Shown piece by piece: positions 53,001 to 64,000 of a DNA stretch of 64,000 nucleotides. The position numbers and the translations under genes were made by a program. Under the pieces are notes generated by a model, which was given only the letters and a program-made list of their open reading frames with translations, had not been told where the DNA came from and ran no database searches. Numbering within the stretch: the first letter of the stretch is position 1; each line of letters starts with the position of its first letter. Origin of the DNA: Galeruca laticollis (Eukaryota > Arthropoda > Insecta > Coleoptera > Chrysomelidae); NCBI GenBank assembly GCA_963921935.1, contig OY998180.1, positions 98,685,642 through 98,749,641 of the forward strand, given 5' to 3'.

Positions 53001-53620
53001 CATTGAGCTCCCATGTCATTGACTCAAAGTTGGCATGGGAGTGCCGAAGAAAACTTGATGAATTAGGCAAGAATAACAGGGTCTCTTTAGTCTGGGTTCC
53101 TGGCCACTCGTGAATCACGGGAAATGAAGAGGCCAATACACTTGCCAGGAAAGGAGCACAAATGCCCTTTATTGTCCCGGAGCCTTTCTGTGGTGTAGCA
53201 AAATGCTCCTACAAGAAAGAGTTTCGGAAGAAAGAGGAAACCGAAAGAGAAGCACTCCGGCGGTGCCTTCCCGGGTTGGAACATTCCAAAAAGTTCCTGG
53301 GGAACTTTGACACTGCTAGGTCCAAAAAATATTTGGACCTCCGTAAATATAAGCTACATCTCCTCACGTGCTTTCTTACAGGACACTGCCGCCTTAGGAA
53401 GCACTTAATGAGAATAGGTCTAGCAGAGATTGACGAGTGTAGATTCTGTGGGGAGGAGGATGAAACTCCTGATCACCTAGTTCTGGAATGCCTCGCCATT
53501 GCAAGCCAACGCAAGAAATACTTTGGGCAAGAAACTTGTAAGAGTGAGGACCTAACCTCGCTGAAGCCGTCCCAAATACTAGAGTTCATTAGAACCTTGG
53601 AACTGGAAGGCGAGCTGTAG
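49986..53620 (+). pseudogene. ORF2 of the nested LINE: AP endonuclease, RT, RNase H
   Basis: AP endonuclease: NVAQVNLHHAKGDSAVIARL, IVLIQEPWINKEG, then IIIGCVANAHNTVWGS, where the usual catalytic Asp (G-D/C-D-ANAH) is Val. A stop at ~50589 precedes SEPSLSDHRIIEF. RT: KSPGVDGIFPALLQHG, FIPKIGKKDG, SFRPICLTSLLLKSMEKVVD, CAFLDISGAFDNTT, GTPQGGVISPL and GYADDIVLIV; stops at about 51138 and 51816 and a shift near 51930. RNase H: WYTDGSKTTIGAGAGVFGPG, FQAEILAIERCVE, SIHSDSQAAIKAL, LVWVPGHS. A C-terminal CRFCGEEDETPDHLVLEC knuckle closes it. RNase H plus APE places it in the I/LOA/R1 group. Confidence 0.85.
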
Positions 53621-53697
53621 TAGTAGCGACAACAGCTCTGATAGGGGGGCACAATAAACCTTTGGTTTCAGTGCACAGTAACCCTGTTAAAATCTAA

Positions 53698-54640
53698 TCT
53701 AATCTATCGAGACTTTCAAATAAAATTCCATCAAATTAAAACTGGAGTACCGCAAGGCAGTGTCTTAGGCCCTTTCTTATACTTGTTATATACGGCAGAT
53801 GTACCAACTACCAATGAAACGCTTATAGCAACATTTGCTGATGATACAGCAATTATGTCATCTAATACTGATCCTAGCACAGCTTCCGACCAACTTCAAA
53901 ATCATATAACTCTCCTGCAATCATGGTTTAAAAAATGGAAAATTGAAGTCAACACTAATAAATCTAACCAAATCACTTTCACCACAAAACAGTGTGCCTG
54001 TCCGCAAGTCACCATTAATGATGATCCAATACCGATATGCAACGAGGTCAAATATCTTGGTATTCATTCAGACCAAAAACTGACATGGAAAACTCGCATA
54101 AAAGCTAAAAGAAAACAACACGATATAAAAATTAAAAATATGTATTGGCTAATTAACAAAAAATCACAACTATCTACAGAAAGCAAAATCTTAATCTACA
54201 AAACCATACTAACACCTATATGGACATACGGTATTAAATTGTGGGGTTGCAGCAAACCATCTAACACCAAGATCCTGCAGTCCTTCCAATCTAAAACCCT
54301 CCGTCTATTAATAAATGCTCCATGGTATGTTTCAAATGACACTATACACAGAGATCTAAGAATACCATATATCAAAGACATCATTACAACTCGCTCAAAT
54401 AAATACAGAAAGCGATGCACAGATCATAGCAATCAAGTTATCAGTAACCTGTTCAACCTACAATCAGAAGAAAGAAGACTAAAAAGAATTTGGCCCAAAG
54501 ATCTGTAAAAATCTAGAGAACCGTTAATGGATGGTACCTGATTCAAGCCACCAACCCACATTATCCTATTTACTTATTACTCTATAGTGTAGTAGAGTAA
54601 ATTTGCAGTTAAATAAATAAAAAAAAATTTAATCAAGCGA
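53698..54640 (+). pseudogene. Jockey-like LINE, RT fragment 3' of the nested insertion
   Basis: It resumes YRDFQIKFHQIKTGVPQGSV, LGPFLYLLYTADVPTTNETL, IATFADDTAIMSS (RT active site FADD), EVKYLGIHSDQKLTWKTRIK, then IYKTILTPIWTYGIKLWGCS and RIPYIKDIITTRSNKYRKRC, and stops at 54506-54508. The 3' UTR ends in AAATAAATAAAAAAAAAT near 54635. The RT is open over the whole 3' half. Confidence 0.88.
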
Positions 54641-54994
54641 TCGCGAGTGTTGAAAAATGTAAGCAAAAGTCGAAATCAATTTTCCGTTCGTATACTCTCG
54701 TTGGTTTTTAAGTTGCTACTCCGAGCCAGCATCCATAGGGTGGAAACAGGTGGAGGTGCCAAGTAAGTTGGGTCACTTTAGTAAATACTAATCCCTAATT
54801 GCTGACCTAAACTTTGGTATAAATCATATGAACGATTTGTTTTATTTCTCTTCAAGCTAATTAGGACGGGTATAGATACCCATTATTATAACCAGAAAGA
54901 ATAAATATTCTATTCTCTCCTTTCCTCCCAGCGGATATCCGTAATTTATTACTAACACTCTCCGTCGACTTGAATAAATAGCAGTTAACTAGTT

Positions 54995-57605
54995 TGTAAC
55001 ACTACCAGGGTCGTTTAAAGACCCTTACGTTACTTGTAGTAATAATTATGATTAACCCCTTGCCAATGCGTGGATGTTCTAGTTACCTATAGTTTATTTC
55101 AGTAACACAAGAAGAATCATTACTTTTGAGCGGACTAAGGCTGTTCTTCCCAAAAGAGCTTGAAGTTCGACCTCGGTTTACAATACGAGGATTTATAAAA
55201 AAAAAGTTTAGAATGATTTTAAATGAAAGGTCGAGTTCACTTCATAAATATATTCCCTTATAAGTTAGTCGAAATTTATAATTAACAAAGTCAAAAATTA
55301 TTTAAAAATACAGTTGCCAAATTCAATCAAAAGATTTATAATTTTGGAAAGATAAGTGGGGCGAAACTTATTACTTATAATTAACAACAAACAAAACAAA
55401 AGAAGAAATTATACAATATGTGGAAAGTTGACAGTTTAATTTCTTAGCAATAGGCTCATAAAATACAATTGAGAAACCGATCGAAGGAATTACAGTTAGA
55501 TTTACCTTTTGTAAAATTGAACATAATGAAAATTTATAGACGAAAATTGAAATAACACTTTAGATTAGATTTTACTTTTTTAACAAAAATATACTTCGAA
55601 TTACACCAGATAACAGGAACTCCTGAGGATTCGTTCCCCTCTCTCTATTCAAGTAACTGTGATATCGGCTAAATTCCACTTATAAATTAACTTAACATGA
55701 ATGAACTTAAAACTGCCTGAAATTGTCTGATCGACTGAATTTATTTAAAAATTTGCGCCTGGTTTATTTAATCTATTAATATACCAACCTTACAATCATT
55801 TAAAATAATCGGTATTTACTCCCTAGTTCTTAATTAAAAGATGCTATACTATTACTTAAGTAAACTAAATACCCCGACGATCTGATTGTTAGTTTAGATA
55901 TGTAGTCGATAGCGAGAAGCAATGTATAGAAAGGTTGCTAGATTATACTATATGACGACCCTTTGTCAATTTTTTATATGTCCCGGTTCTGCATGTACAC
56001 CCCTCAAATAATGGTTAGTCTGTTAATTAAAATTATCAATTTACTCACCGGAGACGAATCTCTTCCCCTCAGACGTGGAGCGTGGTGACCCGAAGAATAT
56101 GCACAGAACAAACAACAAAAATCACGTATGCTAGTGATTTTCGCAAAATTCACGAAAACTCCAAGTGGTGTTCAGAACGCCGGCTGGACACGCTCTGGTA
56201 TAAAGAAATTATAAAAATTATTATTGGAATTGGGACAACCTGTATCATATAAAAAATGAAATAATATATCTTCAGCTAGTTCACAAAAAATTGAGAGATA
56301 CATTAACTCATGTATGAAATCGCAAATTCAGCGACCTATATATGGAGTTTAGTCGACAGGTAACTGAAAAAATTTAATGAACAAGGGAATGAAAATATTG
56401 AAACATAATTAGAGCGTGTGTAGCCGGCGTTCTGAACACCACGTGGAGTTTTCGTGAATTTTGCGAAAATCAATAGCATAAGTGATTTTTGTTGTGTGCA
56501 TATTCTTTGGGTCACCACGCTCCACGTCTGAGGGGAAGAGATTCGTCTCCAGTGAGTAAATTAATAATTTTAATTAACAGACTAACCATTATTTAAGGGG
56601 TGTACATGCAGAATCGGGACATATAAATAATTGACAAAGGGTCGTCATATAGTATAATCTAGCAACCTTTCTATACATTGCTTCTCGCTATCGACTACAT
56701 ATCTAAACTAACAATCAGATCGTCGGGGTATTTAGTTTACTTAAGTAATAGTATAGCATCTTTTAATTAAGAACTAGGGAGTAAATACCGATTATTTTAA
56801 ATTATTGTAAGGTTGGTATATTAATAGATCAAATAAACCAGGCGCAATTTTTTAAATAAATTCAGTCGATCAGACAATCTCAGGAAGTTTTAAGTTCATT
56901 CATGTTAAGTTAATTTATAAGTGGAATTTAGCCGATATCACAGTTACTTGAATAGAGAGAGGGGAACGAATCCTCAGGAATTCCTGTTATCTGGTGTAAT
57001 TCGAAGTATATTTTTGTTAAAAAAGTAAAATCTAATATAAAGTGTTATTTCAATGTTCGTCTATAAATTTTTATTATGTTCAATTTTACAAAAGGTAAAT
57101 CAAACTGTAATTCCTTCGATCGGTTTCTCAATTGTATTTTATGAGCCTATTGCTAAGAAGTTAAACTTTCGACTTTCCACATATTGTATAATTTCTTCTT
57201 TTGTTTTTTTTGTTGTTAATTATAAGTAATAAGTTTCGTCCCACTCATGTTTTCAAAATTATATACCTTTTGTACAAATTTGGCAACTGTAATTTTAATT
57301 AATTTCTGACTTTGTTAATTATAAATTTCGACTAACTTATAAGGGGATATATTTATTAAGTGAACTCGATCTTTCATTTAAAATCATTCTAACCTTTTTT
57401 TTTATAAATCCTCGTATTGTAAACCGAGGTCGAACTTCAAGCTCTTTTGGGAAGAACAGCCTTAGTCCGCTCAAAAGTAATGATTCTTCTTGTGTTACTG
57501 AAATAAACTATAGGTAACTAGAACATCCACGCATTGGCAAGGGGCTAATCATAATTATTATTACAAGTAACGTAAGGGTCTTTAAACGACCCTGGTAGTG
57601 TTACA
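54995..57605. mobile_element. Foldback element with ~1.2-kb inverted arms
   Basis: 54995-56200 and 56411-57605 are inverted copies, both outer ends TGTAACACTACCAGGGTCGT then TTAAAGACCC, a small hairpin in itself. The ~210-bp centre is unique. Identity is high by eye with scattered changes and indels. No coding frame of note. In the arms, next to the centre, GTGGTGACCCGAAGAATATG resembles an LTR-element PBS, but the inverted arrangement does not fit an LTR provirus. No target duplication was found. Confidence 0.85.
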
Positions 57606-58451
57606 GCTGGCTCAGTAATGTAACCCAATAGGCATATATCTCGAGACTATTTTGTTCTCTCACAGGATTAATAATTCTTTGTTTTTTTATTTATTTTATT
57701 TCATTCGTTATTGGAAACGTCTGCAGATGCCAATTACCGTAAAAGAACATTTCGATGACTTTCAATCAGAGTTTTCCTTCGTTCACACATTTGAGGCCTG
57801 CCGGTGGAAACTCTCGCACTTAGGACTGCCAGAAGAATTTATTTATTGGATCCCATGAATGTAGTCGTACATAAACAGCTATACTCTATTACTCCATGTA
57901 ACAGATTCAATCGTGGAAACGATTTCTAGAATAATAAAGGGATTTATTTTCGCCCAGTATTTAAAATATTAGAAACTTGTTAGTGAGAAACCTAAAAGGA
58001 ATAAAAAAAAGAAATTGTTTTAACCTTTACCCGGATTAATCTAATAACATTGTTGTGTAGGTTATGGAGTTCCGCGAGTGACCTTCATCAGCAAATTTTT
58101 GCAGTAATAACTGACACCGCACATTTTTTTACGGTGGTATAGTCGGGAGCCTTAATTACTAACATGACATAAAAGACATTTGAACATTTTATTTTGTACA
58201 GTTTTAAAATACGCGTTTGAGGATCTCCTAACTTTAATTTAAATTCTTTTCTCTCTGCGTTTCATGTCAGCGGTTGCGTCTACATTTTTTTTTACTTCAA
58301 TTTTTTTTTGCTTGTCATTACTGTACTTTTAATTTTTACTTTTTTTACTTTTGATATAGTTAAGTTTATTGTATTGAGACTATGTTTTTTTCTTCACACA
58401 CCCTACTCCCCTTTGGCATAAGATCACCAAAAAGTGAAAATTGTAAAACGG
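57606..58451. other. Spacer before the pogo-like element
   Basis: A 68-codon frame at 57652-57858 (MPITVKEHFDDFQSEFSFVH near its end) is unrecognised. At 58227-58300 lies an ~80-bp segment repeated at 61632-61705. Confidence 0.5.
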
Positions 58452-58453
58452 TA

Positions 58454-61326
58454 CCGTAAAACGGGGTTACATTGAACAATTTTGCAATGAAGATGGCCTG
58501 AATTTTTTTTGGGGCCGATATATTTTTTTGAGGGTTGCAAATATGTTTTCCTTGGACTTCCTGATAAAATTAGTCGCAGGTTCTCAAAAAAAAAATGTTT
58601 CTGAAATAAAAGGTTTAAAAAAATCTCTCAAATTTTGGTGTGCAACCGGCGATATGCAAAAGATATCTTCTCATAACTAATTTTCCACGATACTAGTACC
58701 TATTTGAACCTTATTCTACATAATACCGTAAATCATTAGGGTTCTGATATATTTTTAATTAATCAATACAAAAAATATGTCAATTTTTTTGGGAACATGG
58801 GTAACATTGAACGGCAGGATTCAACGTGCTCGGACGGCATCAATCGAGTTCCATGTAAATATTATTGTTTGGCGTTACCTACCTAGTTTTGAATCAATTT
58901 CGATCAGTATAACATTGGTTGGCTTGGCGGTAGAAACATTGTGAGGTTATGAAATTCAGTTGTGGTGCAGTAGTGCAGTGCGATAATCTCATTCCAAAAT
59001 GCGTGATTACGTTAGAAAGTTGGGTAGTCGATCATATAAAAAGTACACCTCTGATACTGTGAAACAAGCAGTCCGCGAAATTAAAACAAAAAAGTTGTCA
59101 CATTCCAAGGCGTCGAAGAAATACAAAATCCCAAAAGGAACATGAAACCACAAACTGAACAAGAAAAAAATGAAGGACGTCGGAAGGCCCACAGTTTTAA
59201 ACAACGACGAAGAAAAGGCACTGGTCAAGATGCTCTTGAAAACAGCTGAATGGGGCTTTCCTTTGACTCACGACGATTTACGACATGTTATGAAAAGCCA
59301 TTTGGATACAACAGGTAAGACAGTTAAGCAGTTTAAAAATAATTTGCCTTGTATCGACTGGATTAAAGGTTTTCTGAAAAGAAACAGATAATTAAGTGCA
59401 AGAAAATCTCAAAATATAAACCCAAAAAGAGCATCTTCCACTAGAGAAGTTTTAATTGCATATTTTGATAACCTTGAGCTATGTCTAGACGGAGTTTCCC
59501 CCGATTGTATATGCAATTTCGATGAGACAAATTCGGCGGATGACCCTGGGTCTACAAGATTCTTTTTTAAAAGAGGGGTGAAATACCCAGAATGTTTATT
59601 GTCTCAATCAAAATCGAACATTTCTTTGATGAAGCGCTTCGGGAGTTCTGCTGCCTCTGTATGTAGTCTACAATGCAGAAAACCTTTGGACAACTTGGAC
59701 GGAAGGAGGACCCGATAAAACCAGATAGAACCGAACAACTCATGGATGGTTCGATTCTGCAACATTTTTAAATTGGTTTACTTCTGTTTTCCTCTATTCC
59801 ACGAGACATTAAGAAGGAGTCAAAGTATTAATCGGGGATAACTTGGCGAGCCATTTTTCTGAGCAAGTTATCAGACTGTCGGTTGAAAATAATATTCGAT
59901 TCATATGTTTACCGCCGAATACCACGCATATCGCTCAACCCCTGGATGTCGCGGTGTTCGCACCACTGAAGAAACAATGACGTGCAATAGTCAGCGATTA
60001 TAAGTTAGCAACGGGATCAACTAGTCTTCCAAAGGAGATGTTTCCAAATCTTTTAAAGAAGCTGATGTTAAAATTTGCAGAAACCGGTGAACAAAACCTT
60101 CAAAGTGGCTTTCGGGCAACAGGTATATACCCTTTAGACAGAAATCAAATATTAAAGAAATTGCCTGGTACTGATGATACTGAATCAAATCAAAGTTTCT
60201 AAAACAGTTTAAACGACACAGTTATACAATTTGTACAGGGTATTAGGAACAAAAAGGGAACTAGAACTCAAAGAAAAAAGAAAATTAACATCACACCGAG
60301 TAAAAGCATTGGACTGGAAGATTTTTAAATAGGGGAAGTTCTGGATGTTCTGCACCACCCACCAATAATAAGAAAAAGTCTGCTAAGGAATTGGATAGTG
60401 ACAGTTCCGACAACGAACTAGAGCTTCAGGACGAATCTGATTGTGATTTCGAGACATTTTGTGATGAAATACACCAAGAAGAGAACGAGGAGATCGAGAA
60501 GCCAACAGGGGCTGCAGTCATCAACGATTATGTGCTCGTGAGATTCGCAACCAAAAAGACCTTGAAATTTTTCGTTGTTCTTATAAAAGAAAAACTGCCT
60601 GATGGAAACTATGTGGTCAAATTCCTGAGAATTGCGAAGAATTCTGCCTTCTATTGGCCAGGGGTAAATTTTTCAGTGCATTTTGCATTATGTATACCAA
60701 AATCGATTGTTGATTTATTTTCAGATTTCAGTCGTAAGTCTTTCGGATTTTGAGAGACTTCTGCCAGCTCCAGCTGAAGACCGGCGCGGAAAAGTGGTTT
60801 TTTCGATCCAATTTGATGGGTATACTCTGTGCTAAAATCCTTCTAAAGACTGTCGTTTATACGTTTCCCTTATTATTTTGTCATTTGACTTGAGAATTAC
60901 CAATTTCTTTAGTGTGAAATATGATTTTATAAGACTGTGTAAAAGAATTTAAAGTTTAATAAAAAAAATGTAAAAAAATATTTTGTCAATAAATATAACC
61001 ACCTTAGCATTGGGAAAAAAACTCTCCCCACTAATTTTTTCCGCTTGTTTCACTGACGGGGTTAAATTAAACAAATAACTAACCTGTGGGCTCGTAGACA
61101 CCCATTTATACTATGTTCAATGTTACCCCGGCCCAGGGGTAAAATTGAACAGCAACTTTTTTATAGCTATCTCTACATAGCTACGCCCAATAGATAATCT
61201 AACGTATGTAAAGTCATGCTTCTATAGTGACCCATAAGTGGTATTTTTTTTTATTCTATTGAGCGACAGATACAAAAGTTATTCATCAAAATATGAAGAA
61301 AATGTTCAATGTAACCCCTTTTACGG
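58454..61326 (+). mobile_element. pogo-like DNA transposon, full length, dead
   Basis: The ends are CCGTAAAACGGGGTTACATT at 58454 and, inverted, CCGTAAAAGGGGTTACATTG ending at 61326; TA flanks both (58452-58453 and 61327-61328). It contains a degenerate DDE_1 transposase. Confidence 0.88.
58999..60753 (+). pseudogene. pogo/jerky-like DD35D transposase, broken
   Basis: It begins MRDYVRKLGSRSYKKYTSDT. Psq-type helix-turn-helix: AVREIKTKKLSHSKASKKYK, then a stop. CENP-B-type region: WGFPLTHDDLRHVMKSHL and WIKGFLKRNR, then a stop. DDE: CICNFDETNSADDPGSTRFF (first Asp), after a shift VLIGDNLASHFSEQVIRLS (second) and THIAQPLDVAVFAPLKK (third, 35 residues after the second). Then ETGEQNLQSGFRATGIYPLD, and a C-terminal frame at 60391-60753 that is acidic (DNELELQDESDCDFETFCDE) and ends in a small domain with DYVLVRFATKKTLKFFVVLI and YWPG. 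Stops and at least three shifts. Confidence 0.82.
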
Positions 61327-61328
61327 TA

Positions 61329-62400
61329 TTACTAGGGTAATTCGCATCGAGAAATAGCAGAAAATTTGTTTATTGTAGCATTCGAAAATACCCAACCAAT
61401 TAGCAAGAAACAAGTGAGAACGGTTATAAAAAATTTTTCAAGAACATGGATGTGTCACTCCTACAAAACTGTTTATCTCAAAACGGGGGTTTATTCGAAC
61501 ATTTGATTTAAATTCATTGGAAAATTAAGAAGTTTTTTATTTTATAATTTATTACCTATCATAATATTACTTTTATTTAAAAATAATAGGAATTTTCATT
61601 AAAATTCGATTTTATTTAAGTTTGTTTATTTCCTAACTTTAATTTAATTACTTTTCTCTCTGCGTTCCGTGTCAGCGGTTGCGTCGACATTGTTTTTACA
61701 TTAATTTTTTTTGCTGAGTTTGAGTTCGTAAATGAGCAGAACCTGATGTACAGTTTTACGGAAAATCCCATTTTCATAAATTTTTCTAAATTCACCACCC
61801 GAAATAATTTTTTTACGAACAACTGACAAATTTATTGGAATCCTCGTATCAAAAATCGAGTATGAAAAATTTCATCGAAATCAAATTTTTTTTGGGATTT
61901 TCAATCCATAGGAAACGGAATTTATAACTCGGTTTGCATTATCCATGGGAAGTTGCTGTACTTTTTTTATAATAGTATAAATACTCCTATTTCGATTTTC
62001 ACCAATTTAAGTCCCTCCATTGCATAGACGTAGTTACTACAAATTTTTTAAGGTAATTTTTTAAAAAAGTTCTACTCCAGCTTTAGTCCTGTATATTGTC
62101 TACAAATATGAAATGGGGGAATTCAAATATGGTAACTAATTGAGATGTATATTTCTTCTATGGAGGGCGCAAGAAAGGAATCGATATATAATATAGTTTC
62201 TTAATTATAGAATTTCTTATGGAAGCGTGTTAAAAAAATTTTGCGGTTCTGACCAAAAAATTTTGGTTTACTTTGAATGTATGGAAAAAATTATGCAGTA
62301 CCATGTATTTTAGTACGAGGAATCCATTATTTTGTTAGGAAAAAAATGTTGGGTGAAAACTGATAGCCTCGTTACATAAGGTGAAGTCATGTGCTGGGTA
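61329..62400. other. Spacer with a flanking repeat
   Basis: 61632-61705 repeats 58227-58300 in the same orientation (TTTCTCTCTGCGTT, GTGTCAGCGGTTGCGTC). Otherwise nothing recognised. Confidence 0.5.
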
Positions 62401-62407
62401 CATCAAC

Positions 62408-63345
62408 TGGTTATGTTATTTAGTGGTTTGAAAGTTCTAATTAATGTTGGTGTTATTTCTTTAATATATGGAAAAGAAATATAATAATTGGGGATTTCAG
62501 AACTTTCTAAAGTAATGTCTAAATTTGAAGAGCAATTATATAATATGTATTTTACTAAATTATTTATTTACAATGAAAAAAGAAGCCGAATTACAAAGTA
62601 TTCCATTTTTAGATAATAAATTAATAAGAAATGATAACACATTATCCATTGACTGGTATAGAAAACCAATAAGTTCTGGAAAATTTATGAACTACTGGTC
62701 ATATCATAAATATTCTATGAAAATTAAGTTAATCAAACAAATGAAAAACAGAATAACTAAGATATCAGACCCTTATTCCACGAAAAGAACTTGAAAATCC
62801 TTCATCAATTATTTTTAGAAAATGGATATCGAAATAATTTAGTAGAATACATATTTTATAATTGCTCTTCAAAATTAGACATTACTTAGTTTTGAAATCT
62901 CCAATTATTATATTTCTTTTCCCTATGTTAGAGAAATAACACCAAAATTAATTAGAACTTTTAAACCACTAAATAACATAAAAATTGCAAATAAAACATG
63001 TTAACCAATAAAATCGATTTATACAAAAGTCAAACATAAAACTAATATTCCTAACCTTTCCAATGTAGTATATTGTATTCCTTGTAAAAATTGTGATGAT
63101 AAATATGTAGGTCACACAGGTAAAAAATTAAAAAATCCCTACATAAAAGTGATTGCAGATTATATCCCAATAGATGTGCTTTAACAAAACATGTAATTAA
63201 TAAAGACCATATAATGGATTTTGATTCTGTAAATATTTTAGATATACAATCAAATACTAGAAAAAGACTTTTCTTGGCAATGGCACACATATCTCAAAAA
63301 CCAAATATCATTAACAAAAAAGTGAACATAATAATTTAAGTGATA
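62408..63345 (+). pseudogene. Penelope-like element remnant with internal inverted repeat
   Basis: 62575-62870 encodes IPFLDNKLIRNDNTLSIDWY, RKPISSGKFMNYWSYHKYSM and NRITKISDPY, a Penelope RT segment after the active site. 62870-63060 continues SPIIIFLFPYVREITPKLIR, then LSNVVYCIPCKNCDDKYVGH, which opens a GIY-YIG-like domain. 62408-62560 is an inverted copy of 62835-62990 (TTATGTTATTTAGTGGTTT against its complement). Many stops; family clear, activity impossible. Confidence 0.72.
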
Positions 63346-63654
63346 TTTATTATTACCTATTATCTATTAATAAAAATCATACAAATATTTCAAATTTTTC
63401 TTCTATTTAACAAATTTTATGTTAAAATAACGTCATTTAATTAATATAAAACAAGAGATAACCATAACTCAATTCAATATTATTTAGATATATGGTTAAT
63501 TTAAGCATAACCTTTAATATTTTTAGTTATTTCTATGTTCCTTAAAAAAAAGAATAATTATTTAAAAAAAATCTGTTTAATTTCAATTCGACAAATATTT
63601 AAAAAAAAATCAAATACATCTTTTGATATTTTATAGAATTTACCACGTATAACT
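63346..63654. other. Spacer, nothing recognised
   Basis: AT-rich filler between the Penelope remnant and the last LINE fragment. Confidence 0.5.
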
Positions 63655-64000
63655 TTTAATAAAGAGATTAGGAAGGCCAAAAGGCTTAATTTTCAAGCCT
63701 TTTGCGAAAAGATCACTTCCACTCACACAGCGGCCAGACTACAAAAGGTCATGGCAAATGGGGGAACTAACCCCACAATGTCGCTGAAAAAGCCAGTCAT
63801 ACACGGAAGATGGAGAGGAACGATCGATTCTTCTTCTTAGAGCCCACTTTCCAGGTAGTGAACCAGCAACAAACACTGAAATAGCAATGAATTACACCAA
63901 AATATTCCACAAGGAAAATTGGGACATTGCTAAGAAAATACTTACCAGACAACGGTTGGAATGGGCAATAAGTACCTTTCAACCATATAAATCACCAGGA
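63655..64000 (+). pseudogene. Second copy of the nested LINE, ORF2 fragment
   Basis: Nearly the same sequence as 50988-51341, starting AATAAAGAGATTAGGAAGGC and running off the window edge at SPG (EWAISTFQPYKSPG). A deletion of about four bases near 63798 and a stop at 63838-63840 break the frame. Sharp 5' truncation at 63655 is typical of LINE insertion. Confidence 0.88.

Larger units (their letters stand above)
48123..53697 (+). mobile_element. Nested I-group LINE (DUF4780-type ORF1, EN-RT-RNase H ORF2)
   Basis: About 5.6 kb, inserted into the Jockey-like LINE. It begins with a GC-richer 5' UTR (48123-48620), then ORF1 and ORF2, and ends with AATCTAATCTAATCTA, a short tandem tail. The composition (GC-richer coding, AT-poor) contrasts with the host LINE. 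Frames are broken by several stops. Target duplication is not resolved. Confidence 0.85.

Noticed and set aside
54995..57605. Ordinary LTR provirus
   Set aside because: The two long repeats are inverted, not direct, and there are no gag or pol remnants between them.
57652..57858. 68-codon plus frame as a gene
   Set aside because: No known motif, no splice context and a hydrophobic AT-driven start; kept only as part of the spacer description.

Overview
The window is AT-rich arthropod DNA, most likely insect. The evidence is split genes with GT-AG introns, two primer-binding sites of tRNA-primed LTR elements, long TA microsatellites, and many transposon families typical of insects. No order or species can be fixed from the sequence alone. 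Only three host genes are convincing; almost everything else is transposable-element DNA, much of it nested.

Host genes. (1) A SREK1-like splicing regulator (minus strand, coding 15827 to 9326) has two RRMs in the first coding exon, an arginine/serine-rich second exon and a last exon 4.7 kb away; the splice phases fit at both introns. (2) A homologue of vertebrate C1orf43 (plus strand) starts at 17351. Its first exon ends at 17711, and its other two coding exons lie at 37357-37576 and 37628-37832, so one 19.6-kb intron holds at least nine separate mobile-element insertions. (3) A lysine-rich, probably nucleolar protein (minus strand, last exon 38784-37990) ends tail-to-tail with C1orf43. The 5' ends of SREK1 and C1orf43 face each other, and the promoter plus first codons of C1orf43 exist in a second, broken copy at 16000-16170.

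Layout. 1-1730: Tc1/mariner element with 165-bp inverted repeats. 1937-8217: Ty3/gypsy provirus (minus) with LTRs, ATAT target duplication, SAP-domain Gag, a small inverted-repeat element (MITE) between Gag and protease, and, after integrase, a macro-like domain followed by a CCCH zinc finger. 9.3-15.9 kb: SREK1, whose intron holds a dead tyrosine-recombinase-like gene and a pol III-type SINE. 17.3-37.8 kb: C1orf43 with its intron containing a LINE tail, a hAT element (20037-23088, 8-bp duplication), an intact DD82E Tc1/mariner element (23282-25463), a dead Ty3/gypsy provirus (26030-30061, AGTAC duplication), a LINE ORF1 remnant, a ~150-bp tandem array carrying a second copy of the MITE, a LINE with an endonuclease-like C-terminus, a processed USP2-like pseudogene and a deleted pogo-like element. 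39294-47025: a two-gene ISL2EU-like transposon (YqaJ nuclease plus THAP/DDE transposase) interrupted by a 2.9-kb palindrome of two Penelope-like elements with hammerhead-like motifs. 47.6-54.6 kb: a Jockey-like LINE split by a second LINE (48.1-53.7 kb). 54995-57605: a foldback element with 1.2-kb arms. 58454-61326: a pogo-like element. 62.4-63.3 kb: another Penelope-like remnant. 63655-64000: a second copy of the LINE seen at 50.99 kb.

The most unusual item is the gypsy element that appears to carry a macro domain plus CCCH finger downstream of integrase. Next are the Penelope palindrome with paired ribozyme motifs, the intact DD82E transposase and the large foldback. All coordinates for exons come from reading splice sites and phase by hand; all family names come from motif recognition without database searches.
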